64,000 nt of DNA from Maritimibacter harenae (GCF_009882975.1 NZ_WTUX01000017.1:262641-326640), one strand, 5' to 3'; shown: positions 30,324 through 40,311, counted from the stretch's first letter. The notes: a model not told the origin generated them from the sequence alone. Translations and numbers: made by a program.

Positions 30324-31019
30324 TCAGCTGTCCAACTGGCGGCTGAGGATGGTCGAGAACTCGTCGGCGAAGCTTTCCCAGCCGGCGGCGAGGTTGTCGC
30401 TGTCCGAGGTGAGCTTGTTGTAGAAGATCAGCGCCGGGATGGCCGCGAGCAGGCCCAGGCCTGTGGCCAGAAGCGCCTCGGCGATGCCCGGCGCCACGAC
30501 GGCGAGGTTGGTGTTCTGCTGCTGCGCGATCTCGGTGAAGGCATGCATGATGCCCCACACGGTGCCGAAAAGCCCGATGAAGGGGGCCGACGACGCGGTG
30601 GTCGCCAGGAACCCCAGGCGGCTGTTCAGCCCCTCGGCCTCCTTCGCGATCGCCACGTCCATCGAGCGGTCGATCCGGCTCTGCGCGCCCGCGATCAGGC
30701 GCCCGTCGGCCCGGTGCGAGCGGCGCCATTCCAGCATGCCGGCGGCGAAGACCCTCTCGGAGGCGCCGTCCGGCGTCGGCCCGATCTGGTCGAACAGCTC
30801 GTCCAGCGGCTCGCCCGACCAGAACGCCCGGTCGAACATGTCCGCCTCGCGGCGCGCGCGCCGGAACTGGAGGAATTTTGTCACGATGATCGCCCACGAA
30901 TAGAAGGACATGGCGACGAGGATCACCATGACCAGCTTCACGATCAGCGTTGCGCGAAAGAAGAGCGCCCAGAAGGAGAAATCCATCTCTCCAGCCAGCG
31001 CGAGGGCTTCCTGTTCCAT
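30324..31019 (-). CDS. tolQ: Tol-Pal system protein TolQ
   Basis: TolQ forms the proton channel with TolR. The 231-residue protein starts MEQEALALAG and has three spans (about 13-39, 133-155, 168-190), with ATTASSAPFIGLFGTVWGIMHAF and GIAEALLATGLGLLAAIPALIFYN typical of the TolQ/ExbB/MotA family. An upstream in-frame Met lacks a ribosome site. It begins the tolQRAB-pal-cpoB-tilS run. Confidence 0.96.
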   Translation of the reverse strand: MEQEALALAGEMDFSFWALFFRATLIVKLVMVILVAMSFYSWAIIVTKFLQFRRARREADMFDRAFWSGEPLDELFDQIGPTPDGASERVFAAGMLEWRRSHRADGRLIAGAQSRIDRSMDVAIAKEAEGLNSRLGFLATTASSAPFIGLFGTVWGIMHAFTEIAQQQNTNLAVVAPGIAEALLATGLGLLAAIPALIFYNKLTSDSDNLAAGWESFADEFSTILSRQLDS

Positions 31020-31140
31020 ACTCGTCCCGTTCCTGCCTCGTGTCACCGTCTCTGTCGGACGGTTCTATTGCGCAGAAGGGTAGCGGAAATGAACCCCGAG
31101 GGCCAACAAAACCGCGTGTCCACCGCGTTTTCGCGGATTT

Positions 31141-31530
31141 TCAGTGCAAGGATTGGCGAATAATTGCCGGAAGCCGGGCCGGTGCGCCCGTTTCCGTGAG
31201 GGCAACGATCGTCACGGTCGAGGCGAAGAGCACGTCGCCGTCGCGTTTCACGTCCTGTTTGAGCACGATGCGCGCGCCCGTCATGGCCACCACCTCGGTC
31301 TCGACGGTGAGGTCGTCGTCGAATTTCGCGGGCGCGAGGTAGTCGGCCTCGAGATGGCGCACCGCGAAGACCACGCCGGTCTCTTCCTTCACCCGCGTCT
31401 GGTCGACGCCGCGCTCGCGGATCCATTCGGTGCGCGCACGTTCGATGAAGCGCAGGTAATTGGCGTAGTAGACGATCCCGGCAAGATCGGTGTCCTCGTA
31501 ATAGACGTGGACGGGAAAGCGGTGGGTCAT
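31141..31530 (-). CDS. ybgC: acyl-CoA thioesterase YbgC
   Basis: The 129-residue hot-dog-fold thioesterase has VYYEDTDLAGIVYYANYLRFIERARTEWI (about 9-37), including the catalytic Asp of the 4-hydroxybenzoyl-CoA thioesterase group. YbgC hydrolyses short-chain or phospholipid-related acyl thioesters and belongs to the tol-pal cluster. It lies 121 bases upstream of tolQ; a promoter for tolQ could be in that gap. Confidence 0.93.
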   Translation of the reverse strand: MTHRFPVHVYYEDTDLAGIVYYANYLRFIERARTEWIRERGVDQTRVKEETGVVFAVRHLEADYLAPAKFDDDLTVETEVVAMTGARIVLKQDVKRDGDVLFASTVTIVALTETGAPARLPAIIRQSLH

Positions 31531-31543
31531 GGGGCCTCTCTTG

Positions 31544-32089
31544 TCATCCGGTCAGCAGGAACTCGGCGAGCGGTTCGTAGATCGCGCCCTCCTCGCGAAG
31601 GTGGGAGCGGTTGAGCGACACGCTGTCGGCGGTCTCCGGGGGCAGCGCGTAGGGGGCGTTGAAGGCCAGGAACCCGGCCAGCCCGCGCTCTTCCTTCGGC
31701 GTCATGTGTTTCTGGAACCGCGCGAGCGTGACATGCGGGCGGAAGCGGCGGCGTTCCATGTGGATGCCCGCATCCTGCGCCACGCGCCGCACCCGGTCCT
31801 GCAGGTTCACGAGCGCCTGCGTGGGCCGTGCATCCATCAGGACGAGGTTGGGCTTCCTGCCGCCCATCACGTCGAGCCCGGTCAGTTCAAGCTCGATCGG
31901 CCCGTCCGGCAGTTCGGCGAGCCCCGCAGCCACCTCGCGCGCCGTCGCGTCCGAGATGTCGCCCAGGAAGGCCAGCGTCAGGTGCAGGTTCTCCGGCTCG
32001 ACCAATCGGCCGACCTCGAGCCCCGCTTGCAGCCGGGTGAGCGGCCGGATCAGCGCTTCCGGCAGGTCGAGCGCCACGAAACACCGCAT
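31544..32089 (-). CDS. thpR: RNA 2',3'-cyclic phosphodiesterase
   Basis: This 181-residue 2H phosphoesterase has both HxTx motifs, HLTLAF (about 36-41) and HVTLAR (about 119-124), plus the N-terminal MRCFVALDLPE. ThpR opens cyclic phosphate ends of RNA, for example on tRNA halves. The ATG overlaps the upstream methyltransferase stop by one base. It is the last gene of an overlapping three-gene set. Confidence 0.9.
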   Translation of the reverse strand: MRCFVALDLPEALIRPLTRLQAGLEVGRLVEPENLHLTLAFLGDISDATAREVAAGLAELPDGPIELELTGLDVMGGRKPNLVLMDARPTQALVNLQDRVRRVAQDAGIHMERRRFRPHVTLARFQKHMTPKEERGLAGFLAFNAPYALPPETADSVSLNRSHLREEGAIYEPLAEFLLTG

Positions 32090-32709
32090 CAGGCCCCCTT
32101 CCGAAAAACGCTGAACTGGAAATTCTGCCGGGTACCGCCGGGCGTGACATGCACGTGCCGGCGGCTTTCGAGCAGGGTGAACCGCCCCGGCGCGTGGCTC
32201 TCGATCTCCGCGTCGAGCGCCTCGGGCGAATAGCGCTGCACCGGCAGGCCCGAGCAACGCTCCGGACCGTCCTGCGCGAAGGTGCCGATCACGGCGATAC
32301 CGCCGTCGCCAAGCGCCGCGTCCATCACGGCGATGTAGCGTGCGCGGTCCGCGGCGTCGGTCAGGAAATGAAACACCGCACGGTCGTGCCAGAGATCGAA
32401 GTGTCGGTCGGGCGACCATCCCGTCACGTCCGCGACGATCCATTCGGCATCTCCGGCCCTGTCGCCCAACCGGGTGCGCGCGGCCGCGAGCGCGGTTTCC
32501 GACAGGTCCAGAACCACAACGGGGCCATACGCGTCGGCCAGAAGGTGATCGACCAACCGCGACGCCCCGCCGCCGATGTCGACAACGGCACCGGCGGGCG
32601 CATGCGCCCGGATCAGGGCAAGCGACGGTTCGGGCACTTCCTCGAACCAGGTCAGGTCCGTCTCGTCCCTGTCGCCGTAGACCCGGTTCCAGTGCGCCCC
32701 GTTGGTCAT
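32089..32709 (-). CDS. class I SAM-dependent methyltransferase
   Basis: The 206-residue protein starts TNGAHWNRVYGDRDETDLTWFEEVPEPSLALI, a form seen in methyltransferases near thiol methyltransferases. It has the SAM motif VVDIGGGASRLVDHLL (about 42-57) with GGG in place of the usual GCG, and motif II VVVLDLSETAL. DLWHDRAVFHFL is the motif before the active site. The substrate is unknown. Start and stop overlap both neighbours (ATGA and TGATG), so it is strongly coupled to them. Confidence 0.82.
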   Translation of the reverse strand: MTNGAHWNRVYGDRDETDLTWFEEVPEPSLALIRAHAPAGAVVDIGGGASRLVDHLLADAYGPVVVLDLSETALAAARTRLGDRAGDAEWIVADVTGWSPDRHFDLWHDRAVFHFLTDAADRARYIAVMDAALGDGGIAVIGTFAQDGPERCSGLPVQRYSPEALDAEIESHAPGRFTLLESRRHVHVTPGGTRQNFQFSVFRKGA

Positions 32710-33329
32710 GCCACGCTCATCCGGGCCGACAGGCGCAACGCGTGGCTGGGGTCGTCCGCGGCCACGGGCATCACCGGGTCATAGGCCGCGCGGATCAGCC
32801 CGGCCACGTCGGGCCGCAGGATCGTCGCCCCGGTTTCGGGGTGCAGCGCCAGCGGAGAGGTCTCGGAAAACGCGCGCTCGCCCCAGGTCAGGATCGCCAT
32901 CACCGCCTGGGTGAGCGCGATCGTCTCGGCCGGCAGCTCTTCCATCCCGCCGCCCATGCGGATGAAGACGAAACAGGCCTGGATGCCGCCCGCGTCGTCG
33001 AAGCGGAAAGCGCGGTACTGGGTGGCCTGCGCGGCCTCAAGCCGGTCGATGAGCGGATGCAGGTCCGGGATCATCCGGTCGAGATCGGGGACCTCGCGCA
33101 GCTCGGCCCAGTCACGGAAGAAGAACACCATGAGGTTCGCGCCCAGCTCCGGGTCGGTCTCGGCCATCCTGTGGCCCGCGAGCGCGACCACCGCCTCGAA
33201 CGCGCCTTTGATGGTTCCCAAGGTCGCATCCTCGACCCCGAAGACCACGGGCACGATGGGCCGGCCCCAACGGGCGAAGGCATACTGGCCGTCGCGGGTG
33301 AAATAGGCCTCGATCTCTTCGGGTGTCAT
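32706..33329 (-). CDS. conserved hypothetical protein
   Basis: I do not recognise the family. The 207 residues are soluble, with no signal or membrane span. The start is supported by GGGGAGAG upstream. Visible features are RWGRPIVPVVFGVEDATLGTIKGAF, a FFFRDWAEL segment and MVFFF/ACFVFIRMGGG strands that suggest an alpha/beta fold. The 3' end overlaps the methyltransferase start by four bases, so the two may act together. Confidence 0.75.
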   Translation of the reverse strand: MTPEEIEAYFTRDGQYAFARWGRPIVPVVFGVEDATLGTIKGAFEAVVALAGHRMAETDPELGANLMVFFFRDWAELREVPDLDRMIPDLHPLIDRLEAAQATQYRAFRFDDAGGIQACFVFIRMGGGMEELPAETIALTQAVMAILTWGERAFSETSPLALHPETGATILRPDVAGLIRAAYDPVMPVAADDPSHALRLSARMSVA

Positions 33330-33393
33330 GCTCTCCCCTTTCGCGGGCCGGAATAATGGCTCGCCCCGGCCGCTGCAACAGGCCCGGCGGGCG

Positions 33394-34995
33394 TCACCCC
33401 CCGCGCAGCGCCCGGCGCATGATCTTGCCGGTCGCCGTCATGGGCAGTTCGTCGACGAAGGCCACCTGCCGGGGGGCGACATGGGGCGAAACCTTGTCGC
33501 GCACCCGCTGGATCAACGCGTCGGCAAGCCCGTCGCGCGCCGCGCCCGCACGCAGCACCACGTAGGCCTTCACCACCTCCCCCCGCGTCTCGTCAGGCAC
33601 GCCCACGGCCGCCGCCATCACCACGTCGGGATGACCCGTGAGGCAGGTCTCGATCTCTGTCGGCCCGATCCGGTAACCGGCCGAGGAAATCACGTCGTCG
33701 TCGCGGCTCACGTAGGTGAAGTAGCCGTCCGCATCCATCACGCCCAGGTCGCCGGTGCGCATCCAGTCGCCGATGAACTTCTCCGCCGTCTTCTCCGGCA
33801 GGTTCCAGTAGCCCAGGGACATGACCGGGTCCGGGCGCTTCACCGCGATCTCGCCCACCGTGCCGGGCGTCACCTCGCGCCCCTCGGCGTCGAGGATCGC
33901 CACGTCGTGGCCGGGCACCGCCTGCCCCATGCTGCCGGGCCGAACCTCCATCGATCCGGCGCAGGAAGCGAGCACCAGGTTGCACTCGGTCTGGCCGTAG
34001 AACTCGTTGATCGTGACGCCGAGCGCGTCGCGCGCCCAGTCGAGCAGGTCCGCCCCCAACGCCTCCCCGCCCGACCCGATGGTGCGGATATCGACGCCTT
34101 CCGGCACCTCCGCCTGGCGCATGAGCTTGAGCGCGGTGGGCGGCAGGAACAGGTTGCGCACCTTCTGGCCGGCGATCAGGCGGTAGGCCTCGGCCGCGTC
34201 GAACTTGCGCATCCGGCAGGAGACGAGCCGCACGCCGTGGTAGAGGCACGGCATCGCCATATCCATGAGCCCCCCGATCCAGGCCCAGTCGGCGGGCGTC
34301 CAGCCGACGTCGCCGGGCTGGGGAAAGCCCTCGTGGTGCAGTTCCACCGACGGCAGGTGGCCGACCAGGAAGCGATGCGCATGAAGCGCGCCCTTGGGCG
34401 GTCCGGTCGTCCCTGAGGTGTAGATGATGACTGCCGGGTCCTCGGCCCCCGCGCGCTCCGGCGCGACGGGCGTGGCTGCCTGAAGTTCCGCCCAGAAATC
34501 GCGGCCCTCGCCGTCGCCGACCACGAAGACCGCCTCGAGCGCCGGCAGGTCGCCGCGGATCGAGGCCAGCTTGTCGGCCCCCGCGGCATCCGTGACCACC
34601 ACCCTGGCGCCGCTGTCGCCCAGCCGGAAGGCCAGCGCGTCCGGCCCGAAAAGCGAGAACAGCGGGATCGAGATCGCCGCGCGTTTCCAGGTGGCCAGGT
34701 GGGCGATCAGCGTCTCGGGCGACTGGCCCAGCAGCACGCCCACCCGATCGCCGCGCCCGATACCGGCCCGGGCCAGCACCGCGGCCATCCGGTCGGAGGC
34801 ATCGGCAAGTTCGCCGAAGGTCCAGTCGCGCGTCTCGTCGCCCATGTGGGTGAGCGCAACGCGCCCGGGTTCGTCGCGCGCCCAGCTGTCACAGCACGCC
34901 TCGGCCATGTTGAAGTCATCCGGGATATCCCAGCGAAACCCGGCGCGCAGGGCGGCCCAGTCCCCCGGTCCCCCGACGACCCGCCGGTCCGTCAT
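33394..34995 (-). CDS. AMP-dependent acyl-CoA synthetase
   Basis: The 533-residue protein has the ANL-superfamily core: IIYTSGTTGPPKGALHAHRF (P-loop, about 189-208), INEFYGQTECN (about 303-313), WMRTGDLGVMDADGYFTYVSRDDDVISSAGYRIGP (about 400-434), and the C-terminal PMTATGKIMRR with the catalytic Lys. It activates a carboxylic acid as acyl-AMP and then acyl-CoA. The chain length cannot be read, but the family resembles medium-chain or acetoacetyl-type ligases. The ATG overlaps the upstream lipoprotein stop (ATGA). Confidence 0.9.
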   Translation of the reverse strand: MTDRRVVGGPGDWAALRAGFRWDIPDDFNMAEACCDSWARDEPGRVALTHMGDETRDWTFGELADASDRMAAVLARAGIGRGDRVGVLLGQSPETLIAHLATWKRAAISIPLFSLFGPDALAFRLGDSGARVVVTDAAGADKLASIRGDLPALEAVFVVGDGEGRDFWAELQAATPVAPERAGAEDPAVIIYTSGTTGPPKGALHAHRFLVGHLPSVELHHEGFPQPGDVGWTPADWAWIGGLMDMAMPCLYHGVRLVSCRMRKFDAAEAYRLIAGQKVRNLFLPPTALKLMRQAEVPEGVDIRTIGSGGEALGADLLDWARDALGVTINEFYGQTECNLVLASCAGSMEVRPGSMGQAVPGHDVAILDAEGREVTPGTVGEIAVKRPDPVMSLGYWNLPEKTAEKFIGDWMRTGDLGVMDADGYFTYVSRDDDVISSAGYRIGPTEIETCLTGHPDVVMAAAVGVPDETRGEVVKAYVVLRAGAARDGLADALIQRVRDKVSPHVAPRQVAFVDELPMTATGKIMRRALRGG

Positions 34996-35444
34996 CGCGC
35001 GTAGACGGTCAGCGTGTGAAGCCCCGCCAGCCCGACCTCGAGCAGCCGCAGCGCGGGGAGCGAAATCCGGCTCCCGGCCGTCGGCGGCCCATCGAGCGGA
35101 CGAAGCTCGAGCTGCACCGACTTGCCGTTCTCGGCCACCACGCGCCCCGGCGTCACCGCGGTGACGAGCGGCGTTGCCATCCAGATGCCCGGCTCCGTCG
35201 GGCTGCCCAGAGACGCGACGGTGGTCCCCAGTTCACGCTCGCCCGCGGGCTCCGGTGCGGCCAACGCGGCGCTGCGCTCTTCCTCCGTCGTGGTGTCGAG
35301 CGCGTCCTCGGTGTTCGCATCCGGCGGCGGCGCGTTGGGCGCACGGGCCTCGGGCGTGGTCACGTTTGCGGCAGGGCGCAGGAACTCGGGCATCGACGAA
35401 CAGCCCGCAAGCCCCAGAACGGCAATCAGAACAAGGTGTTTCAT
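34992..35444 (-). CDS. small lipoprotein of unknown function
   Basis: The 150-residue protein has a lipoprotein signal (MKHLVLIAVLGLAGC, Cys15), an acidic and Pro/Ala-rich middle (about 28-75), and a C-terminal beta-rich part (about 82-150). No enzyme motif is visible. Similar roseobacter proteins are sometimes labelled D-galactarate dehydratase, which the sequence does not support. It is translationally coupled to the acyl-CoA synthetase and divergent from moaA. Confidence 0.75.
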   Translation of the reverse strand: MKHLVLIAVLGLAGCSSMPEFLRPAANVTTPEARAPNAPPPDANTEDALDTTTEEERSAALAAPEPAGERELGTTVASLGSPTEPGIWMATPLVTAVTPGRVVAENGKSVQLELRPLDGPPTAGSRISLPALRLLEVGLAGLHTLTVYAR

Positions 35445-35527
35445 GGGAAAAGCTTACGACCTAAGCCCCATCCGGCCAAGAGGGGATAACGCTTGCCCCG
35501 GCCGCAGCGCGCCCCTACGTTTGAGGG

Positions 35528-36538
35528 ATGGAGACGACACCGCTCATCGACCCGTTCCAGCGCCCGATCACCTATCTCAGGCTGTCGGTCACGGACCGCT
35601 GCGATTTCCGCTGCACCTACTGCATGGCGGAGAACATGACGTTCCTGCCGAAGAAGGAGCTTCTGACGCTCGAGGAACTCGACCGCGTCTCGACCGCCTT
35701 CATCGGCCTTGGCGTGAAGAAGCTGCGCATCACGGGCGGCGAACCGCTCGTGCGCCGCGACATCATGGAATATTTCCGCGCCATGTCGCGCCACCTCGAC
35801 TCGGGCGCGCTGGACGAGCTGACGTTGACCACCAACGGCTCACAGCTCGAACGGTTCGCCGGCGAACTGGCGGACGCGGGCGTGCGCCGCGTGAACATCT
35901 CGATGGACAGCCTCGATCCGCAGAAATTCGCCGACATCACCCGGCGCGGCGACCTCGCGAAGGTCATCCGCGGCCTCGACGCGGCGCAAGAGGCGGGTCT
36001 TCGCATCAAGATCAACGCGGTGGCGCTCAAGAATTTCAACGAGGACGAGCTCTTCACGCTGACCGAATGGTGCGCCGAGCGCGACATGGACCTCACCTGG
36101 ATCGAGGTCATGCCGATGGGCGACATCGGCAACGAGAACCGGCTCGACCAGTACTGGCCGCTCACCGACCTGCGCGAGCGGCTTGAAGAGCGCTACACGG
36201 TCACGCCGCTGGCCGAACGCTCCGGCGGGCCCGCGCGTTACGTCCGGCTCGAGGAGACCGGGCAGAAGATCGGTTTCATCACCCCGCTCACGCACAATTT
36301 CTGCGAAAGCTGCAACCGCGTGCGCATGACCTGCACGGGCGAGCTCTACATGTGCCTGGGGCAAGAGGACCGCGCCGACCTGCGCCAGCCGCTGCGCGAA
36401 CATCCGGACACCGACGAACCGCTCGTGGCCGCGATCCGCGAGGCGATCACGCGCAAGCCCAAGGGTCACGATTTCGACTATTCCCGCCAGCGCGCGGACG
36501 GCCAGGTCTCACGCCACATGAGCCACACCGGGGGCTGA
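35528..36538 (+). CDS. moaA: GTP 3',8-cyclase MoaA
   Basis: MoaA starts molybdenum-cofactor synthesis by cyclising GTP. The 336-residue radical-SAM protein has CDFRCTYCM (Cys25, Cys29, Cys32) for the SAM cluster, a second cluster from CESCN and MTC near residues 258-275, and the conserved C-terminal Gly-Gly that inserts into the active site. GAGG overlaps the region before the ATG. It is a single plus-strand gene ending in a strong terminator. Confidence 0.96.
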   Translation: METTPLIDPFQRPITYLRLSVTDRCDFRCTYCMAENMTFLPKKELLTLEELDRVSTAFIGLGVKKLRITGGEPLVRRDIMEYFRAMSRHLDSGALDELTLTTNGSQLERFAGELADAGVRRVNISMDSLDPQKFADITRRGDLAKVIRGLDAAQEAGLRIKINAVALKNFNEDELFTLTEWCAERDMDLTWIEVMPMGDIGNENRLDQYWPLTDLRERLEERYTVTPLAERSGGPARYVRLEETGQKIGFITPLTHNFCESCNRVRMTCTGELYMCLGQEDRADLRQPLREHPDTDEPLVAAIREAITRKPKGHDFDYSRQRADGQVSRHMSHTGG

Positions 36539-36570
36539 TCCCTCGCCTTGATGGCCTGAAGAACAAAAGA

Positions 36571-36600
36571 GCGTGCGACGCCAGCCGCACGCCTTTTTCT
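36571..36600 (+). terminator. intrinsic terminator of moaA
   Basis: GCGTGCG and CGCACGC pair around an eight-base loop, followed by CTTTTTC, 33 bases after the moaA stop. Confidence 0.8.
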
Positions 36601-36615
36601 TGCGCAAGGCCCGCC

Positions 36616-37782
36616 TCAGGCGGCCGGCATCCGGCGCTCCACGATCTCGGCCCACCAGCTGCAGCCCGCCGGGATCGCCTCGTCGTTGAAGTTGTATTCC
36701 GGGTGGTGCACCGGCGCGGTGTCGCCATTGCCCACGAGAATGTAGGCCCCCGGCCGCGCCTCGAGCATGTAGGCGAAATCCTCGCCCCCCATGATCGGGT
36801 CCGCCTCGGCGGTTTCCTTCCCGGTGACGGCCTGCGCCACCTCGGCTGCAAAGGCCGTCTGCTCCTCGGAGTTCACCATCACCGGGTAGCCCGGCAGGTA
36901 TGTGAAATGCGCCTTGGCCCCGAACCCGGACGCAATGCCCTCGGCCAGCGCGCGCACGCGTTCCGGGGCGGCCTCGCGCACGTCCGCGTCATGGGTGCGG
37001 ATCGTGCCCTTCATGTGCACGCGCTGCGGGATCACGTTGTAGCTGTCGCCCTCGGTCTGCATCGCGGTGACGCTCACCACCACGTGCTTGACCGGGTCCA
37101 CGTTGCGGCTCGCGATGGTCTGGAGCGCGGTGATCACGTGGCTTGCGACCACCGTCGGGTCGATCCCTTCGTGGGGCTTGGCGGCATGGCTGCCGGTCCC
37201 CTCGATCGTCAGGTCGAACTGGTCGGTCGCGGCAAAGAAGCCGCCCGCGCGGATCTGGAACTCGCCGGTCGGCACCCCGGGCCAGTTGTGCATGCCAAAG
37301 ACCTCCTGGATGCCCCAGCGGTCCATCATCCCGTCCTCGACCATCTCGCGGCCCCCGCCGCCGCCCTCTTCGGCAGGTTGGAAGATCACCACGCAGGTGC
37401 CGTCGAAATTGCGGGTCTCGGCCAGGTACTGCGCCGCGCCCAGCAGCATCGAGGTGTGCCCGTCGTGCCCGCAGGCGTGCATCAAGCCTTCCGTGCCCGA
37501 GGCGTAGGGCAGCCCCGTCGCCTCCTTGATCGGCAGCGCGTCCATGTCGGCGCGCAGGCCGATCACCTTGCCGCGGGTGTCCGACCGGCCCTTGATGACG
37601 CCCACGACGCCGGTGCGCCCGATCCCCTCGACCACCTCGTCACAGCCGAAGTCCCGCAGCTTCTCGGCCACGAGGCCGGCGGTGCGGTGGGTGTCGAACA
37701 GAAGCTCGGGGTTGGCGTGAATGTCCTGGCGCCATGCGGCGATGTCGCCGTGCAATTCGGCGAAGCGGTTCTTGATGGGCAT
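36616..37782 (-). CDS. M20 family amidohydrolase (hippurate hydrolase-like)
   Basis: The 388-residue protein starts MPIKNRFAELHGDIAAWRQDIHANPELLFD, eight bases after AAAGGAG. It carries the M20D metal motifs ACGHDGHTSMLLGAAQYLAE (about 101-120) and FQPAEEGGGGGREMVEDG (about 133-150). The dimerisation domain contains ATDQFDLTIEGTGSHAAKPHEG, with a late metal ligand in GGEDFAYMLE. It hydrolyses N-acyl amino acids or similar amides; the exact substrate is unknown. It is a single gene facing moaA. Confidence 0.9.
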   Translation of the reverse strand: MPIKNRFAELHGDIAAWRQDIHANPELLFDTHRTAGLVAEKLRDFGCDEVVEGIGRTGVVGVIKGRSDTRGKVIGLRADMDALPIKEATGLPYASGTEGLMHACGHDGHTSMLLGAAQYLAETRNFDGTCVVIFQPAEEGGGGGREMVEDGMMDRWGIQEVFGMHNWPGVPTGEFQIRAGGFFAATDQFDLTIEGTGSHAAKPHEGIDPTVVASHVITALQTIASRNVDPVKHVVVSVTAMQTEGDSYNVIPQRVHMKGTIRTHDADVREAAPERVRALAEGIASGFGAKAHFTYLPGYPVMVNSEEQTAFAAEVAQAVTGKETAEADPIMGGEDFAYMLEARPGAYILVGNGDTAPVHHPEYNFNDEAIPAGCSWWAEIVERRMPAA

Positions 37783-37836
37783 GAGGGTCTCCTTTGCACG
37801 GAATCTGTGCCCGGTCCCTCGGACAGTCAAGCGGCC

Positions 37837-38865
37837 TTACTCCTCGAAGAGCCGCCCCTGCCCCGACGTCCGCGGCGCCTCGAGCCCGAGGTGACGCCAG
37901 GCCAGATGGCCCAGCAGACGCCCGCGCGGGGTGCGCTGGATCAGGCCCTGCTGCAGGAGATACGGCTCGATCACCTCCTCGAGCGCATCGCGGCTTTCCG
38001 ACAGCGCCGCCGCCATCGTCTCGATCCCCACCGGGCCGCCGCCGTAATGCTCCGCCATCAGCGTGAGATACCGCCGGTCGGCCCCGTCGAGCCCGAGATG
38101 ATCGACCCCGAGGCGCGTGAGCGCGTTGTCCGCGATCTCGCGCGTGATGCGACCGTCGCCCTCGACCACGGCGAAGTCGACCACCCGGCGCAGCAACCGC
38201 CCGGCGATGCGCGGCGTGCCGCGCGCCCGTTTCGCGATCTCGAGCGCGCCTTCCGCCTCGGCGGGTGCCCCCATCTTGACCGCGTTCTTGGTCACGATCT
38301 GGTTGAGTTCCTCGACCGTATAGAACTGCAGCCGCGTTGGAATGCCGAACCGATCCCGCAGGGGCGTCGTCAGCAGGCCCAAGCGCGTGGTGGCGCCCAC
38401 CAGCGTGAAGGGCTGCAACTCGATGCGCACGGTGCGCGCGGCCGGCCCCTCGCCGATGACGAGATCGAGCTCGAAATCCTCCATCGCCGGGTAGAGCACT
38501 TCCTCGACCACCGGGTTCAGCCGGTGGATCTCGTCGATGAAGAGCACGTCGCGCGCTTCGAGGTTCGTGAGAATCGCCGCCAGGTCGCCCGCTTTCGCAA
38601 GCACCGGGCCCGAGGTCATGCGGAAGTTCACGCCCAGCTCGCGCGCCATGATCTGCGCAAGCGTCGTCTTGCCCAGGCCGGGGGGGCCGTGAAACAGCGC
38701 GTGATCCATCGCCTCGCCCCTCCGCCGCGCGCTTTCGATGAAGACACGCAGGTTCGCGCGGGCCTCGGCCTGGCCGATGAAATCGTCCAGGAGCTGCGGG
38801 CGCAGCGCCCGGTCGGTATCCTCGGGCATCGGCTCGGGACGCAGGGTGGGGTCAGGCTCGGTCAT
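37837..38865 (-). CDS. ruvB: Holliday junction DNA helicase RuvB
   Basis: RuvB is the AAA+ motor of Holliday-junction migration. The 342-residue protein has Walker [17 protein letters not shown] (about 60-75), Walker [11 protein letters not shown], the sensor [16 protein letters not shown], and the C-terminal winged helix ([23 protein letters not shown]). It lies 57 bases downstream of ruvA in the ruvCAB order. Confidence 0.97.
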   Translation of the reverse strand: MTEPDPTLRPEPMPEDTDRALRPQLLDDFIGQAEARANLRVFIESARRRGEAMDHALFHGPPGLGKTTLAQIMARELGVNFRMTSGPVLAKAGDLAAILTNLEARDVLFIDEIHRLNPVVEEVLYPAMEDFELDLVIGEGPAARTVRIELQPFTLVGATTRLGLLTTPLRDRFGIPTRLQFYTVEELNQIVTKNAVKMGAPAEAEGALEIAKRARGTPRIAGRLLRRVVDFAVVEGDGRITREIADNALTRLGVDHLGLDGADRRYLTLMAEHYGGGPVGIETMAAALSESRDALEEVIEPYLLQQGLIQRTPRGRLLGHLAWRHLGLEAPRTSGQGRLFEE

Positions 38866-38922
38866 GTCTCTCTCGCGGCCAGAGCGAAGTCGCCCGTCGG
38901 GCGGATGAGCGTTCCATCTTCC

Positions 38923-39600
38923 CTACCCCTTCGGCGCCAAGAGCTTCAAGGCCGCGCGGATGAGCCCGGCCGTGTCGAGGGCCGGGTCCTCGCCCAGTGC
39001 CGTGGCCACAGCGCCCGCCGCCTCGCCGGGCGCGTAGCCCAGGTTCGCGAGCGCCGAGAGCGCCTCCTGCTGGGCGGAGTTCGATGGCGCGGGCGCCGGG
39101 GCGGCGGTCGTCGGGGCCACGGGGGCCGTGTCGGTTTCGACCAGCGCATCGTCGTCCGGTGCGGCGGTGGCCGTCGGCCCCGCGCCCATCGCCATGACCG
39201 TGGGTGCCTTGTCCTTGAGTTCGTTGACCACCCGCTGCGCGGTCTTGGGCCCCAGGCCCTTCGCGGCCTTCACGGCGTTCCAGTCCCCCAGCGCGATCGC
39301 CCGGCTCACGCCGCCCGCGCCCAGCGTGCCCAGGATCGCGATCGCGGCCTTGGCCCCGATGCCCTGCACCGTCATCAGGAGGCGGAACCATTCCTTCTCC
39401 ACGAGCGAGGTGAACCCGTGCAGCTGCATCAGGTCCTCACGCACGATCATGTCGGTGTAGAGCGCCACCGCCGCCCCGGGTCCCGGCAGCGCCGCGAGCG
39501 TGCGGTCCGAGACGTGGACGATGTAGCCCACGCCGCGCACGTCGATCAGCACGTGATCGTCGCCCTTGTAGTCGATCCGGCCCGACAGCTTTCCGATCAT
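38923..39600 (-). CDS. ruvA: Holliday junction DNA helicase subunit RuvA
   Basis: RuvA is the junction-binding tetramer. The 225-residue protein has the N-terminal OB fold ([30 protein letters not shown]), helix-hairpin-helix segments ([14 protein letters not shown] and [16 protein letters not shown]), an Ala/Pro-rich linker (about 143-178), and the C-terminal three-helix domain that contacts RuvB. The ATG overlaps the ruvC stop by one codon position (ATGA). Confidence 0.96.
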   Translation of the reverse strand: MIGKLSGRIDYKGDDHVLIDVRGVGYIVHVSDRTLAALPGPGAAVALYTDMIVREDLMQLHGFTSLVEKEWFRLLMTVQGIGAKAAIAILGTLGAGGVSRAIALGDWNAVKAAKGLGPKTAQRVVNELKDKAPTVMAMGAGPTATAAPDDDALVETDTAPVAPTTAAPAPAPSNSAQQEALSALANLGYAPGEAAGAVATALGEDPALDTAGLIRAALKLLAPKG

Positions 39601-40103
39601 GCCCGCACCTTCGCGACCGCCTGCGCGAGCCGGTCGCCGGCGCGTGCATGGTGGGCATGGCAAAGCGCGATGGCCAAGGCGTCGGCCGCGTCCGGCCCCG
39701 CGATCTCGATCCCCGGAAGCTGCAGGCGCACCATGTGGTCGATCTGGCGCTTGTCGGCATGGCCCACGCCCACCACCGTCTTCTTCACGGTGTTGGGCGC
39801 GTATTCGCCCACCGAAATCCCGGCGCGCGCTGGCACCAGCATCGCGATCCCGCGCGCCTGGCCCAGCTTGAGCGTACCGGCCCCGTCCTTGTTCACGAAG
39901 GTCTGCTCGACCGCCGCCGTGTCGGGCGCGAGCCGGGTGATCACCGCGCTCAGCGCGTCGAAAAGCGCGAGCAGCCGGTCGGCCATCGCCGTGCCCGTGC
40001 CGTGACAGACACCGTTCTCCACGTGCGATATGCGCGAGCCCTCGACCTCGATCACGCCCCATCCGAGGTTTCGCAACCCCGGGTCGATGCCCATTACCCG
40101 CAT
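39597..40103 (-). CDS. ruvC: crossover junction endodeoxyribonuclease RuvC
   Basis: RuvC cuts Holliday junctions. The 168-residue protein starts [19 protein letters not shown] with the first catalytic Asp, has [22 protein letters not shown] (catalytic Glu), and [17 protein letters not shown] with the final Asp pair. A longer upstream frame (44 codons) is unrelated sequence. The ruvC-ruvA-ruvB order is complete. Confidence 0.95.
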   Translation of the reverse strand: MRVMGIDPGLRNLGWGVIEVEGSRISHVENGVCHGTGTAMADRLLALFDALSAVITRLAPDTAAVEQTFVNKDGAGTLKLGQARGIAMLVPARAGISVGEYAPNTVKKTVVGVGHADKRQIDHMVRLQLPGIEIAGPDAADALAIALCHAHHARAGDRLAQAVAKVRA

Positions 40104-40311
40104 GTTGACTGCCCTTCGTGTTCTTGTTGCCCGGAAACTAGCACGAAACGGGAACATCTGCCAAGAACCAAGGGCGTGGCCGTTCGCCATGCACGGGCGG
40201 CAAGGGTCCCATTCCCAAATGGCATTTGTGCGCACGCGGCCGCCCCCCTATTTCCCGCTGGTCCGCAGGATAGTTTTCAAACCGCCCAATTTCCGGGCAA
40301 GGAGCGCCACC

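Noticed and set aside
34992-35444. D-galactarate dehydratase
   Set aside because: This label circulates for similar roseobacter proteins, but the sequence is a 150-residue lipoprotein with no dehydratase motif.
36352-40005. A 1217-codon open frame on the plus strand
   Set aside because: It runs opposite to the M20, ruvB and ruvA genes, has His/Arg-rich composition typical of antisense frames in GC-rich DNA, and no recognisable domain.
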